Source of the DNA: an uncultured Prevotella sp.
Lineage (GTDB): Bacteria; Bacteroidota; Bacteroidia; Bacteroidales; Bacteroidaceae
DNA length: 11,326 bases
NCBI GenBank assembly: GCA_946999025.1
Contig: CAMQBP010000049.1
Span: 1 to 11,326, forward strand
Direction: 5' to 3'
A program made the position numbers and the translations under genes. Of this stretch, positions 1 through 7,207 are shown one piece after another (positions within the stretch are counted from its first letter, which is position 1; each line of letters starts with the position of its first letter). Below the pieces are notes generated by a model. That model saw nothing but the letters and a program-made list of their open reading frames with translations, did no database searches and was not told the origin of the DNA.

Positions 1-136
1 AAGGCAGCAACATGAAAATTGCCCGTCAAAGAAAATGGAAAAAACTGCCCAAAACATTAGTTTTTATCCGAAAACAATAAGCACCCGCAACGGGGCCAGT
101 CCTATTATATGTAGAAGCCCTCAAGCTGAATATTCA
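1..136. other. Left-edge sequence downstream of the DUF389 gene, no gene recognised
   Basis: This stretch follows the stop codon of the minus-strand DUF389 gene. Only very short open frames cross it and none resembles a known family. On the minus strand a small GC hairpin (CCCG, loop TTG, CGGG; positions 84-94) is followed by a T-rich stretch. It could be a weak terminator for the DUF389 gene, but four base pairs is too little for a firm call. Confidence 0.3.
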
Positions 137-1492
137 TTACTTAGTATAGGTAGTCACCAGCTTTACACTTTCTTCATTTGTGCGCTTTTGAATCCATTGG
201 CGCATTTGATTGTTTTGCTCGTTTGTCAATGGTTTCTTCACTTTGAATTGAGCGATGGCTAAAATGTAAGGCTTGTTTGCAGTGGTATCCAAATTAGCTT
301 CAACAACAGGCGCCAATACAAAGGATTGCACACCTGGATATAGCACCTGCATCTCGTTAAACATCTCCATACTCAACTTTGAATAAGAGTTCACTTTCTC
401 CAACCTTTGCTGCAATTCTTTGATTTCAGCAGCTTGCTGTTGAAGTACCTTAATGCTTTGTTCCCGATTCTTCGAAATGGTTAAAAGAGTACCTTCTTCT
501 GGTGCTAAATCAGAAGATTCGTTACCTTGTATGATGGCAAGCTTCAGATGTTTCAGTCGCGAATGCTCATTCAGTTCCTTCTGTGCTTTCGTCTTTTGAG
601 CAGGAGTGATTTCCTTACCTAACGCCACTATTTGCAAAACGCTGTCTCCATATAGATGTTGCGAAACCACTTGTGTACCTTTCCAATTTAAGCTGTGTTT
701 TGAAAAGATACTCAATTGTCGATCAAACAAACTTGATCGCATCATTCGAACAGTCATATACCCTGCGGGTATCATCGTTAAAACAGCAATGGCGATAATC
801 ATACGATGTACAAACTTACAACGTTGAGGGTCCACAAAGTGCTTGCGTCTGAAACGCAATAAAAGAACACCAAAGGTTGTAGCAACAGCAATGAAGACTG
901 TATTGATAAAGTACAACAAAGACGCACCTGCAAAAAAGGCCAAGTTCCCCGTAGCTATACCATATCCTGCCGTACATAGCGGTGGCATTAATGCAGTGGC
1001 AATGGCCACTCCGGGAATGACGTTACCCTTATCTTTGATAGACGCTGCGACAATACCTGCTGCACCACCAAAGAAGGCGATGAGTACATCATAAATGGTA
1101 GGCTCCGTACGCGCCAACAACTCTGATTGTACACCCTGGAAAGGTGATAAGAAAAAGTAAACAGTTGCTGTGATGATACCGATAATGGTCGCCACCATAT
1201 AGTTTTTAACGGCCCGTCTCAACAGCGGCAAGTCATCGATGCCCACCGCTAAACCCATGCCTAAGATAGGTCCCATCAATGGTGAAATGAGCATGGCGCC
1301 GATAATAACTGCCGTAGAATTGATATTCAGTCCTAAAGAAGCAATAAACACAGCACAAATTAGAATCCAAAGGTTAGCTCCTTTAAAGGTTACTCCTGAT
1401 GCTATTTCATCAACAACATCCTCTTCCTTCTCCCGATTCTCCGACATATCAAAATACTGTCTCAAATATGCCTTCAACGAAATCTTTTCCAT
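137..1492 (-). CDS. DUF389 (TIGR00341-type) multi-pass membrane protein
   Basis: A 451-residue integral inner-membrane protein of the DUF389 family, whose function is unknown; a transport role is often supposed but not established. The N-terminal half is hydrophobic, with membrane segments at about residues 40-57, 59-84, 98-117, 132-151, 157-178, 184-213 and 230-248. The family-like glycine/proline-rich stretch INSTAVIIGAMLISPLMGPI lies at 57-76, and a second motif, ALMPPLCTAGYG, at 167-178. The C-terminal 200 residues are soluble, with a probable coiled coil at about 341-372 (heptad-like Q/E/L pattern). The start at 1492 sits just before the membrane core and is preceded by an A/T-rich leader. 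The gene is divergent from rpsA and has its own upstream promoter. Family membership is secure; substrate and role are not known. Confidence 0.9.
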   Translation of the reverse strand: MEKISLKAYLRQYFDMSENREKEEDVVDEIASGVTFKGANLWILICAVFIASLGLNINSTAVIIGAMLISPLMGPILGMGLAVGIDDLPLLRRAVKNYMVATIIGIITATVYFFLSPFQGVQSELLARTEPTIYDVLIAFFGGAAGIVAASIKDKGNVIPGVAIATALMPPLCTAGYGIATGNLAFFAGASLLYFINTVFIAVATTFGVLLLRFRRKHFVDPQRCKFVHRMIIAIAVLTMIPAGYMTVRMMRSSLFDRQLSIFSKHSLNWKGTQVVSQHLYGDSVLQIVALGKEITPAQKTKAQKELNEHSRLKHLKLAIIQGNESSDLAPEEGTLLTISKNREQSIKVLQQQAAEIKELQQRLEKVNSYSKLSMEMFNEMQVLYPGVQSFVLAPVVEANLDTTANKPYILAIAQFKVKKPLTNEQNNQMRQWIQKRTNEESVKLVTTYTK

Positions 1493-1626
1493 TTTGTTAA
1501 TATATCTCGCAGCGATAGGGTTGCTCTGTCTTGTGAAGAACTTCTATCTCCGTAACCATTGAACGCTATGAGCGTCAATCTTTTCTTAGAAAAAAGCAAA
1601 CCCGCACTTGTTCGTTTATGATTTTG

Positions 1627-1658
1627 CAAAGATAACAAATTCAAAAGAACTCACCAAC
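1627..1658 (-). promoter_or_regulatory. Putative Bacteroidota-type promoter for the DUF389 gene
   Basis: Read on the minus strand, TATCTTTG (1634 to 1627) matches the Bacteroidota -7 element TAnnTTTG exactly. A GTTG (1658 to 1655) lies 20 bases upstream, the usual place for the -33 TTG/TTTG box. Transcription would start near 1620, leaving a leader of about 125 bases before the start codon at 1492. The leader holds a hairpin and a 20-codon open frame (see findings). Confidence 0.55.
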
Positions 1659-1854
1659 AATTAGTCTTATTAACTCTTTCGGAAGATTCAACTACGAATT
1701 GCAACCCTGTTTTCAAATATAAGAGAAAATTCTCCAAGCGGTATTCTGATTCCCTTGATTCTTGAAACGTCGTTTATGCATGACAGCTATTGTTCACCGC
1801 CCGACAAATTAGTTAAAATAACGTAATTATCGATGTGTTTTACAAATAATAGCC
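1659..1854. other. Intergenic spacer between divergent promoters
   Basis: This is the middle of the 453-bp divergent region between the DUF389 gene and rpsA. It is A/T-rich, has no credible open frame on either strand, and I found no strong hairpin or repeat. It may hold upstream activator sites for either promoter, but no palindromic operator stands out. Confidence 0.4.
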
Positions 1855-1884
1855 TTTGATTCTCATCATATTATTGTAATTTTG
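1855..1884 (+). promoter_or_regulatory. Bacteroidota-type promoter for rpsA
   Basis: A TTTG (-33 box, 1855-1858) and TAATTTTG (-7 box, TAnnTTTG, 1877-1884) are separated by 18 bases, close to the Bacteroidota consensus spacing. Transcription should start near 1890, giving a leader of about 55 bases before the rpsA start at 1946. Confidence 0.75.
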
Positions 1885-1904
1885 CAACCGATTTATTTAT
1901 TCAC

Positions 1905-1921
1905 ATAAAGTCTAACTTTAT
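1905..1921 (+). promoter_or_regulatory. Small hairpin in the rpsA leader
   Basis: ATAAAGT, loop CTA, ACTTTAT forms a perfect 7-bp stem whose 3' end is 24 bases before the rpsA start codon. The rest of the leader is almost wholly A/T and has no Shine-Dalgarno sequence. In E. coli, S1 represses its own mRNA through a structured leader lacking a good SD; a similar role here is only inference from position. The stem is A/T-rich and would be weak by itself. Confidence 0.4.
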
Positions 1922-1945
1922 TAAATTTTTAAACATTTATTATTT

Positions 1946-3721
1946 ATGTCAAATTTAAAGAACGTTCAACCATTAGAGGACTTCAATTGGGATGAGTTTG
2001 AAAATGGTACAAACGTAAACGCCAACAAAGAAGACTTGGCAAAGGCTTATGATGAAACCTTGAATAAGGTTAGTGAGCGCCAAGTTACAGAAGGAACCGT
2101 TATTGCCCTTGACAAAAAAGAGGTCATTGTTAACATTGGCTACAAGAGCGACGGTATTATTCCTGCTTCAGAATTCCGCTACAACCCAGACCTTAAAGTA
2201 GGTGACAAGGTTGAGGTTTATGTAGAAAATCAGGAAGACAAGAAAGGCCAATTGGTTCTTTCTCACAAAAAAGCTCGTCTTACCAAGAGCTGGGATCGCA
2301 TCAATTCAGCCCTTGACAACGATGAGATTATTCAGGGCTACATCAAGAGCCGCACGAAGGGCGGTATGATTGTTGACGTGTTTGGTATCGAAGCTTTCTT
2401 GCCAGGAAGCCAGATCGACGTTCATCCTATACGCGACTACGATGTATTCGTAGGCAAGACCATGGAATTCAAAGTGGTTAAGATCAACCAGGAATTCCGC
2501 AACGTTGTTGTTTCACACAAGGCTCTCATTGAAGCAGAGTTGGAAGCACAGAAGAAAGAAATTATCAGCAAGCTCGAAAAAGGTCAGATTCTTGAAGGTA
2601 CGGTCAAGAACATTACATCATACGGTGTATTTGTCGACCTTGGTGGTGTAGACGGATTGGTACACATCACAGACCTTTCATGGGGCCGCGTAAGCGATCC
2701 ACACGAGGTTGTTTCGTTGGATGAGAAAATCAATGTAGTTATCCTTGACTTCGATGACGAGAAGAAGCGTATCGCCCTCGGTTTGAAGCAACTCACTCCA
2801 CATCCATGGGATGCTTTGGATCCAAACTTGAAGGTTGGCGACAAGGTGAAAGGAAAAGTGGTTGTCATGGCCGACTATGGCGCATTCGTAGAGATTGCTC
2901 CTGGTGTTGAAGGACTGATTCACGTAAGCGAAATGTCGTGGAGCCAGCACTTGCGCTCAGCTCAAGACTTCATGCATGTAGGTGATGAGGTTGAGGCTGT
3001 TATCCTGACATTGGACCGTGAAGACCGTAAGATGAGCTTGGGTATCAAGCAGCTGAAGGCTGATCCATGGGAGGACATCGAGGTGAAATATCCTGTTGGC
3101 AGCAAGCACACGGCAAAAGTTCGCAACTTCACTAACTTCGGTATCTTCGTTGAGCTTGAAGAAGGTGTTGACGGCTTGATTCATATCAGTGACCTTTCTT
3201 GGACCAAGAAGGTAAAGCATCCTTCAGAGTTTACAACTGTAGGTGCTGCCATCGATGTAGTGGTTCTCGAAATTGACAAAGAGAACCGTCGTCTCTCTCT
3301 CGGTCACAAACAACTGGAAGAGAATCCTTGGGACACATACGAGACGATATACACACCAGGTTCTGTACATACTGGTAAGATTACCGAATTGATGGACAAG
3401 GGTGCTGTCATTACATTGAATGAAGGTGGTGAAGGCTTTGCCACACCTAAGCATCTTGTTAAGGAAGATGGAACACAGGCACAACAAGGTGAAGAGCTCG
3501 AATTCAAGGTGATTGAGTTTGTGAAGGAAACCAAGCGTATTATCCTTTCACACAGTCGTACATTCGAAGATGTGAAAGATGACGTGAAGCCAGCTCACAA
3601 GCACGCCTCAGCCAAGAAACAGAATGATGTTCCACAAATCAACAATGTAACAGCAGGTACAAGCCTTGGTGACTTGGATGTTCTTGCTAAGTTGAAAGCA
3701 GACATGGAAAAGGGTAAGTAA
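1946..3721 (+). CDS. rpsA: 30S ribosomal protein S1
   Basis: Ribosomal protein S1 (591 residues) binds mRNA on the 30S subunit and helps start translation, especially on leaders without a Shine-Dalgarno sequence. Six S1 (OB-fold) repeats are visible at about residues 46-108, 126-192, 212-281, 298-369, 385-456 and 472-538. Repeats 3-5 are the most canonical, each carrying a variant of YG(V/A)FV, G(V)(D/E)GL(I/V)H and (I/V)S(D/E)(M/L)SW and ending in LG(L/I/H)KQL. An acidic N-terminal extension (1-45) precedes them and a Lys/His-rich tail (539-591) follows, so the length fits Bacteroidota S1 proteins. The start at 1946 follows an A/T-only leader and a good promoter. The gene stands alone: the upstream neighbour is divergent and a strong terminator follows. 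No frameshift or truncation is seen. Confidence 0.97.
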   Translation: MSNLKNVQPLEDFNWDEFENGTNVNANKEDLAKAYDETLNKVSERQVTEGTVIALDKKEVIVNIGYKSDGIIPASEFRYNPDLKVGDKVEVYVENQEDKKGQLVLSHKKARLTKSWDRINSALDNDEIIQGYIKSRTKGGMIVDVFGIEAFLPGSQIDVHPIRDYDVFVGKTMEFKVVKINQEFRNVVVSHKALIEAELEAQKKEIISKLEKGQILEGTVKNITSYGVFVDLGGVDGLVHITDLSWGRVSDPHEVVSLDEKINVVILDFDDEKKRIALGLKQLTPHPWDALDPNLKVGDKVKGKVVVMADYGAFVEIAPGVEGLIHVSEMSWSQHLRSAQDFMHVGDEVEAVILTLDREDRKMSLGIKQLKADPWEDIEVKYPVGSKHTAKVRNFTNFGIFVELEEGVDGLIHISDLSWTKKVKHPSEFTTVGAAIDVVVLEIDKENRRLSLGHKQLEENPWDTYETIYTPGSVHTGKITELMDKGAVITLNEGGEGFATPKHLVKEDGTQAQQGEELEFKVIEFVKETKRIILSHSRTFEDVKDDVKPAHKHASAKKQNDVPQINNVTAGTSLGDLDVLAKLKADMEKGK

Positions 3722-3753
3722 TTGAGTATCTAACTCATACTCCTATTATAAAT

Positions 3754-3788
3754 AAGGTCGATTCTTTTATGAAGAATCGGCCTTTTTT
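3754..3788 (+). terminator. Intrinsic terminator of rpsA
   Basis: AAGGTCGATTCTT (3754-3766) pairs with AAGAATCGGCCTT (3772-3784) across a 5-base loop, giving 13 pairs with one G-U. The run of six T begins in the last stem bases and ends at 3788. It begins 33 bases after the rpsA stop codon. Confidence 0.9.
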
Positions 3789-3794
3789 ATTTTT

Positions 3795-4013
3795 CAGTAA
3801 GGTTGACATTCCCTCATGCTAAACAGCATCCTTCCACTTGCTTCACACATCGAAAAATGTTCATCAAAGTTGTTTGTCCACTTTCTCTATCACTTCCTCA
3901 ATGCCACTGTCACCACTTCACACACGGCAAGTTTATAGCCCAGGGAGCGCACACCACCGGCAAGAGCCTGGAACGCCACTCGCAAACTTTTTGGCGTTGA
4001 AACCTTTGTTCCG
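3795..4013. other. Convergent intergenic region, no gene assigned
   Basis: This spacer lies between the rpsA terminator and the 3' end of the minus-strand DUF4230 operon. No convincing gene is present. The right half (about 3890-4013) is richer in G+C than its surroundings and keeps an open minus-strand frame without a start codon (see findings). A 6-bp inverted repeat (AACGCC 3972-3977, GGCGTT 3993-3998) could form a stem in the operon's 3' end, but it has no T-run after it. Confidence 0.35.
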
Positions 4014-4640
4014 CTATTGCCCGCGCTTTTCTGTCGAGTATGGCTTATTGCGTATGATGACGTTTTCAAATCCCATGGATTTCATCAACTGGTAGAACTG
4101 GCGGGTAGCATTGCGCTCTGCACTCTTGATGTTTGGTGTTGTCAAGCATCGGTCAATCATAGCTTGGTAGGCTCTTTGGTAAAGATCGTCACGATCTTTA
4201 GCCTTCCACTCACCCTTTTCAAAGAAAGACTTGGTGCGAGCCTCGTCAATAAAGTTGTGATCCAACAGCTTGACGGGTGGCAACATAACAACGATAGAAT
4301 CACCCTTAGGTTCTATAAAATCTTCCCCTGCATCTTGTAAATCTATCCCCAGCCGCAAGGTACCATAATAAATGCGAACCAATTCGGCGTCACCGAAGAA
4401 GCCATGTCTAACGGTGTCGATGATTTCTTCGTTGTTGATGGTCAAAAACTCCCATTGTCCGATGTCACGGATGCTCTGTATCTGCGTTGGGGTGATATTA
4501 ATTTTGTCATCCTTCGACAGTGCTAACCTATTGTCTTTATTGAGGTACACCAACACGATGCCCACCAACAGCAAGACCATAATCGCGAAAAAAATAGTCT
4601 TCCTTGATATCTTGGACAGGCGGTTGAGCAAGTTATGCAT
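4014..4640 (-). CDS. DUF4230 family protein, single N-terminal membrane anchor
   Basis: A 208-residue protein of the DUF4230 family, common in Bacteroidota and of unknown function. A basic N-terminus is followed by one membrane helix at about residues 15-33, so the DUF4230 domain (about 50-197) should lie outside the inner membrane. Typical features are YYGTLRLGIDL (91-101), an acidic linker, a GDSIVVMLPPVKLL strand region (113-126), and a helix-rich end with MKSMGFENVIIRN (187-198). The start at 4640 is one base after the stop of the upstream gene, implying translational coupling. An in-frame ATG at 4661 would add seven residues and overlap that gene by 20 bases; it cannot be excluded. Longer starts inside the upstream gene are implausible. 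It is a paralogue of its operon partner and second in the transcript. Confidence 0.85.
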   Translation of the reverse strand: MHNLLNRLSKISRKTIFFAIMVLLLVGIVLVYLNKDNRLALSKDDKINITPTQIQSIRDIGQWEFLTINNEEIIDTVRHGFFGDAELVRIYYGTLRLGIDLQDAGEDFIEPKGDSIVVMLPPVKLLDHNFIDEARTKSFFEKGEWKAKDRDDLYQRAYQAMIDRCLTTPNIKSAERNATRQFYQLMKSMGFENVIIRNKPYSTEKRGQ

Positions 4641-4641
4641 T

Positions 4642-5319
4642 TTATTGTTTTTCGTTTCCATGTTCAATCGTTGTTTTGTCAAGAAGAGTCTTGATGTCTT
4701 CCAATGTGAATTGCTTTCGGAAAGAGATGGTGATATCTTCCTCGCGATACCCCATTTGCTCAATCATCGGTATCAACGTGCGGGCAGCACTTTCACGAGC
4801 CATGTCGATAATGCCCACTGAATTGATGTCATGGATGATGGCATCACGCCCTTGTTGACCGTAGCTGGCGAGTTCTTCGTCAGAGAAGTTGCTGCGAGTG
4901 AGCGCTACATACTGTTTGATTTCTTCATGATTGATGCGGGTAGACGTGAGAGCCACCCGAGGATCCGGCAAGATAATCTCAATTTTTTGTCCTTTTTTTT
5001 GCACGTTCTCTTCGCTGAAATTACTGAAATCGATGTATGCTTTCAGGGTGGCATCCATCGGAATGGCAATCTTCCGCCTGCCCAACGGAAGGTTGACACT
5101 AAAATCTTTCTTCATGAAAGAACCGTTGAGCTTCAGCTGGTCGTCATGTGTAACAATCTTGTGAACATGCACTTCTGTGGTATACAGTTTAGAACACTTT
5201 TGTATCTGCATCACCATGGTTGGAATCGTGTCCATAGGACTGATATTTACTTCTGTCTTTTTGTGCGAACAGGAGCAAAATGCAATGATGCAACTGAGGA
5301 TAAATAGGTATGATCGCAT
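4642..5319 (-). CDS. DUF4230 family lipoprotein
   Basis: A 225-residue DUF4230 protein, first gene of the two-gene operon. The chosen start at 5319 gives a lipoprotein signal peptide: hydrophobic residues 4-15, then FCSC with the likely lipidated cysteine at 17 (Ser at -1), followed by a charged SHKK. The DUF4230 domain spans about 30-201. It aligns by eye with its partner at DATLKAYIDF (89-98) against GTLRLGIDL, at QKIEIILPDPRV (111-122) against DSIVVMLPPVK, and at MIEQMGYREEDITISFR (185-201) against LMKSMGFENVIIRN. A Lys/Glu-rich tail ends the protein. The frame stays open for 66 more codons upstream, but those contain the leader palindrome and promoter and lack a signal sequence. Lipidation and paralogy are seen or inferred from sequence; the function is unknown. 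Confidence 0.85.
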   Translation of the reverse strand: MRSYLFILSCIIAFCSCSHKKTEVNISPMDTIPTMVMQIQKCSKLYTTEVHVHKIVTHDDQLKLNGSFMKKDFSVNLPLGRRKIAIPMDATLKAYIDFSNFSEENVQKKGQKIEIILPDPRVALTSTRINHEEIKQYVALTRSNFSDEELASYGQQGRDAIIHDINSVGIIDMARESAARTLIPMIEQMGYREEDITISFRKQFTLEDIKTLLDKTTIEHGNEKQ

Positions 5320-5359
5320 GTCTTGTTTTGTGCGTGATACGATGTAGAAAACGCTAAAA

Positions 5360-5374
5360 GCTACATGATGTAGC
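5360..5374. repeat. Palindrome in the DUF4230 operon leader
   Basis: GCTACAT, centre G, ATGTAGC is a 7-bp perfect inverted repeat. A further ATGTAG half-site lies at 5342-5347, so the central CTACAT (5361-5366) can pair with either neighbour. All three lie between the putative promoter (5412-5419) and the start codon (5319), in the transcribed leader. This could be an operator for a dimeric regulator or a switchable RNA hairpin; no function is shown. Confidence 0.4.
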
Positions 5375-5411
5375 AATGGCATTTTCGTCTTATCGAGTAA
5401 TATATGTTGTA

Positions 5412-5419
5412 CAAAAGTA
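5412..5419 (-). promoter_or_regulatory. Putative -7 promoter element of the DUF4230 operon
   Basis: Read on the minus strand the sequence is TACTTTTG, an exact match to TAnnTTTG. The -33 region holds no clear TTTG at the expected distance (a TTTC lies 23 bases upstream), so only half of the promoter is convincing. The predicted leader is about 85 bases. Confidence 0.5.
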
Positions 5420-5478
5420 GAAAAATTATTTGATAATGTCATGAAATGTGTCAAATTTATCATCTTCATTTCCATCTG

Positions 5479-5510
5479 GTTGTGTACTACAAAAATATAA
5501 TGTAACTTTG
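5479..5510 (+). promoter_or_regulatory. Bacteroidota-type promoter for the PAP2 gene
   Basis: GTTG (5479-5482) and TAACTTTG (5503-5510) are spaced by 20 bases and match the -33 and -7 elements. Transcription would start near 5516, about 55 bases before the ATG at 5573. It is divergent from the DUF4230 promoter about 90 bases away, so the two could share regulation. Confidence 0.7.
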
Positions 5511-5572
5511 CACACACAGACAGATTCCATTATTCTACAATGGTTTGTGAGACAACTACCATATCATCGTAA

Positions 5573-7207
5573 ATGAACATTCATCATCCCGTGTCACATC
5601 GATTCATCGTATGCGTGACGCTGTTTTTGCTGCTATCGAAAGCTGTTTCTTCCGCAGTGATTGACACAACGGCGTTAACACCACTCCCCACCCTCGCTCC
5701 TGTGACGGATTTCAATGTGAAAAAAGCATTGAAACAAGATTTCACATACATGGGATTGGGATTCATCACCTCTGGATTTATTGTTAAATCTCGCAAAGAA
5801 GACTTTCGGTCTCTCCGTCATTATTTTCAACCAACGTTCAAGACCACTTGGGACAACTATGCACAATACACCCCTCTGCTAACAACGTGGGTGCTGAACA
5901 CGGCTGGCGTTCAGGGACGAAGTTCACTTCAACGTCTTGCGGTTAGCAACGCCTTGTCGTTTGCCATGATGGCAGGAATGGTCAACACCATAAAACACAC
6001 CACAAAAGAGCTTCGCCCCGATGGCAGTTCACGCAACTCTTTCCCATCGGGACACACGGCAACAGCGTTTGCTGCTGCAACCATCTTGCACAAAGAGTAT
6101 GGACTTACGCGTAGTCCATGGTACAGCATAGCTGGGTATTCGGTAGCCACAGCAACGGGCATTTGCCGCATTTTGAACAACAGACATTGGGTAAGCGACG
6201 TGTTGGTTGGAGCGGGAATAGGCATCTTATCCACTGATATAGGCTATGCACTGGGTGACCTGATATACAAGGATAAAGGACTGAGGCGAAGCAATTTAGA
6301 AGAACTTACGCCCAACATTTCAAACCGACCCTCATTCTTATCCATCAATACAGAGATTGCTGCCAGGATGCAACGCTTCAAAGCACCAAAAGTGTACGAC
6401 AACTATGATGAGCACATGCAACCCTATGGCCCGGGCAACACTCAAGAATCGAGCCATCCTTTAGGGTTGAAACTGAACTTGGGTGCCAGCATGGGCGTAT
6501 CGGTTGAGAGTGCTTATTTTTTGAATGATTACATTGGAGTTGGCGGAAGACTTCGCGCGACAACCACGCCTGTCACAGCTACCGTTGATTTGTCGCATGG
6601 GTTCAAATACAACATGTACGCACATGGCCTGCAGGAGGATTTAAAAGAAAGATTCGTGAACTTCGTGGGACTGGAATCTAATCATGTTGGCATGTTCGAT
6701 TTCAGTGCAGGTGTCTATTTTTCTTATCCACTTACCAGCCGATTGCGCTTAGGTAGTAAGGTGCTGATTGGCAGAAGACACACGACCGACTATGACATCG
6801 ATGCCATCACTGATGTTGATGTTGAGGGGCTGCGCAATGCCCTCACCCCAATTTCTGCAAATGACAAACAATATTTTAAGAGTCCCGAGGAAAAGCAAGA
6901 GCTGACCAGATGGTTGGATGAACTGGGCGATGGACGAGGCATCCATGATGGTAAGTTTTTAACAATCAAGTCGAACAAAACACCTCTATACAGCACGGGG
7001 CTCTCCTTGACGTGGGCCTACAAGCATGGCATGTCATTCAAGGCAAATGTCAATTATGACTACGCAGAACCTGAATACACGTATGAACTGAGAAACCGTG
7101 TGCAAGAATCACAGGATGGCACCCGGACTTACCTTACTGACACCTTTAAACGTAGAACTCCCATGCACCAACCCAGTTTTTCATTCGGTATGGCATTTAA
7201 TTTTTAA
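5573..7207 (+). CDS. PAP2 superfamily phosphatase with C-terminal beta-barrel-like domain
   Basis: A 544-residue envelope phosphatase of the PAP2 (type 2 phosphatidic acid phosphatase / acid phosphatase) superfamily. All three signature motifs are present: K141-x6-R148-P149, PSGH at 158-161, and C198-R199-x5-H205-x3-D209. H161 and H205 are the expected catalytic histidines; the usual Ser of the third motif (SR) is Cys198. Residues 1-28 look like a Sec signal peptide ending in SSA. The second half (about 295-544) carries alternating, glycine- and aromatic-rich beta-strand-like stretches and ends in Phe (GMAFNF), as outer-membrane barrels do. The likely picture is a periplasmic phosphatase tethered to the outer membrane. 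Possible substrates are lipid or isoprenoid phosphates or soluble phosphomonoesters; the sequence does not decide. The start at 5573 is the first in-frame ATG after the promoter and opens the signal peptide. Confidence 0.88.
   Translation: MNIHHPVSHRFIVCVTLFLLLSKAVSSAVIDTTALTPLPTLAPVTDFNVKKALKQDFTYMGLGFITSGFIVKSRKEDFRSLRHYFQPTFKTTWDNYAQYTPLLTTWVLNTAGVQGRSSLQRLAVSNALSFAMMAGMVNTIKHTTKELRPDGSSRNSFPSGHTATAFAAATILHKEYGLTRSPWYSIAGYSVATATGICRILNNRHWVSDVLVGAGIGILSTDIGYALGDLIYKDKGLRRSNLEELTPNISNRPSFLSINTEIAARMQRFKAPKVYDNYDEHMQPYGPGNTQESSHPLGLKLNLGASMGVSVESAYFLNDYIGVGGRLRATTTPVTATVDLSHGFKYNMYAHGLQEDLKERFVNFVGLESNHVGMFDFSAGVYFSYPLTSRLRLGSKVLIGRRHTTDYDIDAITDVDVEGLRNALTPISANDKQYFKSPEEKQELTRWLDELGDGRGIHDGKFLTIKSNKTPLYSTGLSLTWAYKHGMSFKANVNYDYAEPEYTYELRNRVQESQDGTRTYLTDTFKRRTPMHQPSFSFGMAFNF

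Noticed and set aside
1239..1562. Plus-strand open frame of 107 codons opposite the DUF389 gene
   Set aside because: It is a shadow of the real minus-strand gene with no family resemblance. The same holds for the other frames opposite rpsA, the PAP2 gene, hppA and the transporter.
3972..3998. Inverted repeat AACGCC/GGCGTT as a terminator for the DUF4230 operon
   Set aside because: Only six pairs, a 15-base loop and no T-run on the minus strand; not enough to call.
4641..4763. Longer start for the second DUF4230 gene
   Set aside because: It would overlap the upstream gene by more than 100 bases. The start at 4640 (or 4661) puts the membrane helix at the N-terminus.
4017..5307. Plus-strand open frames opposite the DUF4230 pair (up to 158 codons)
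   Set aside because: The minus-strand frames match a known family with a lipobox and a membrane anchor; the plus-strand products resemble nothing and lack promoters.
5320..5517. Extension of the DUF4230 lipoprotein gene upstream to 5517
   Set aside because: It would bury the lipoprotein signal peptide inside the protein and run through the promoter and palindrome.
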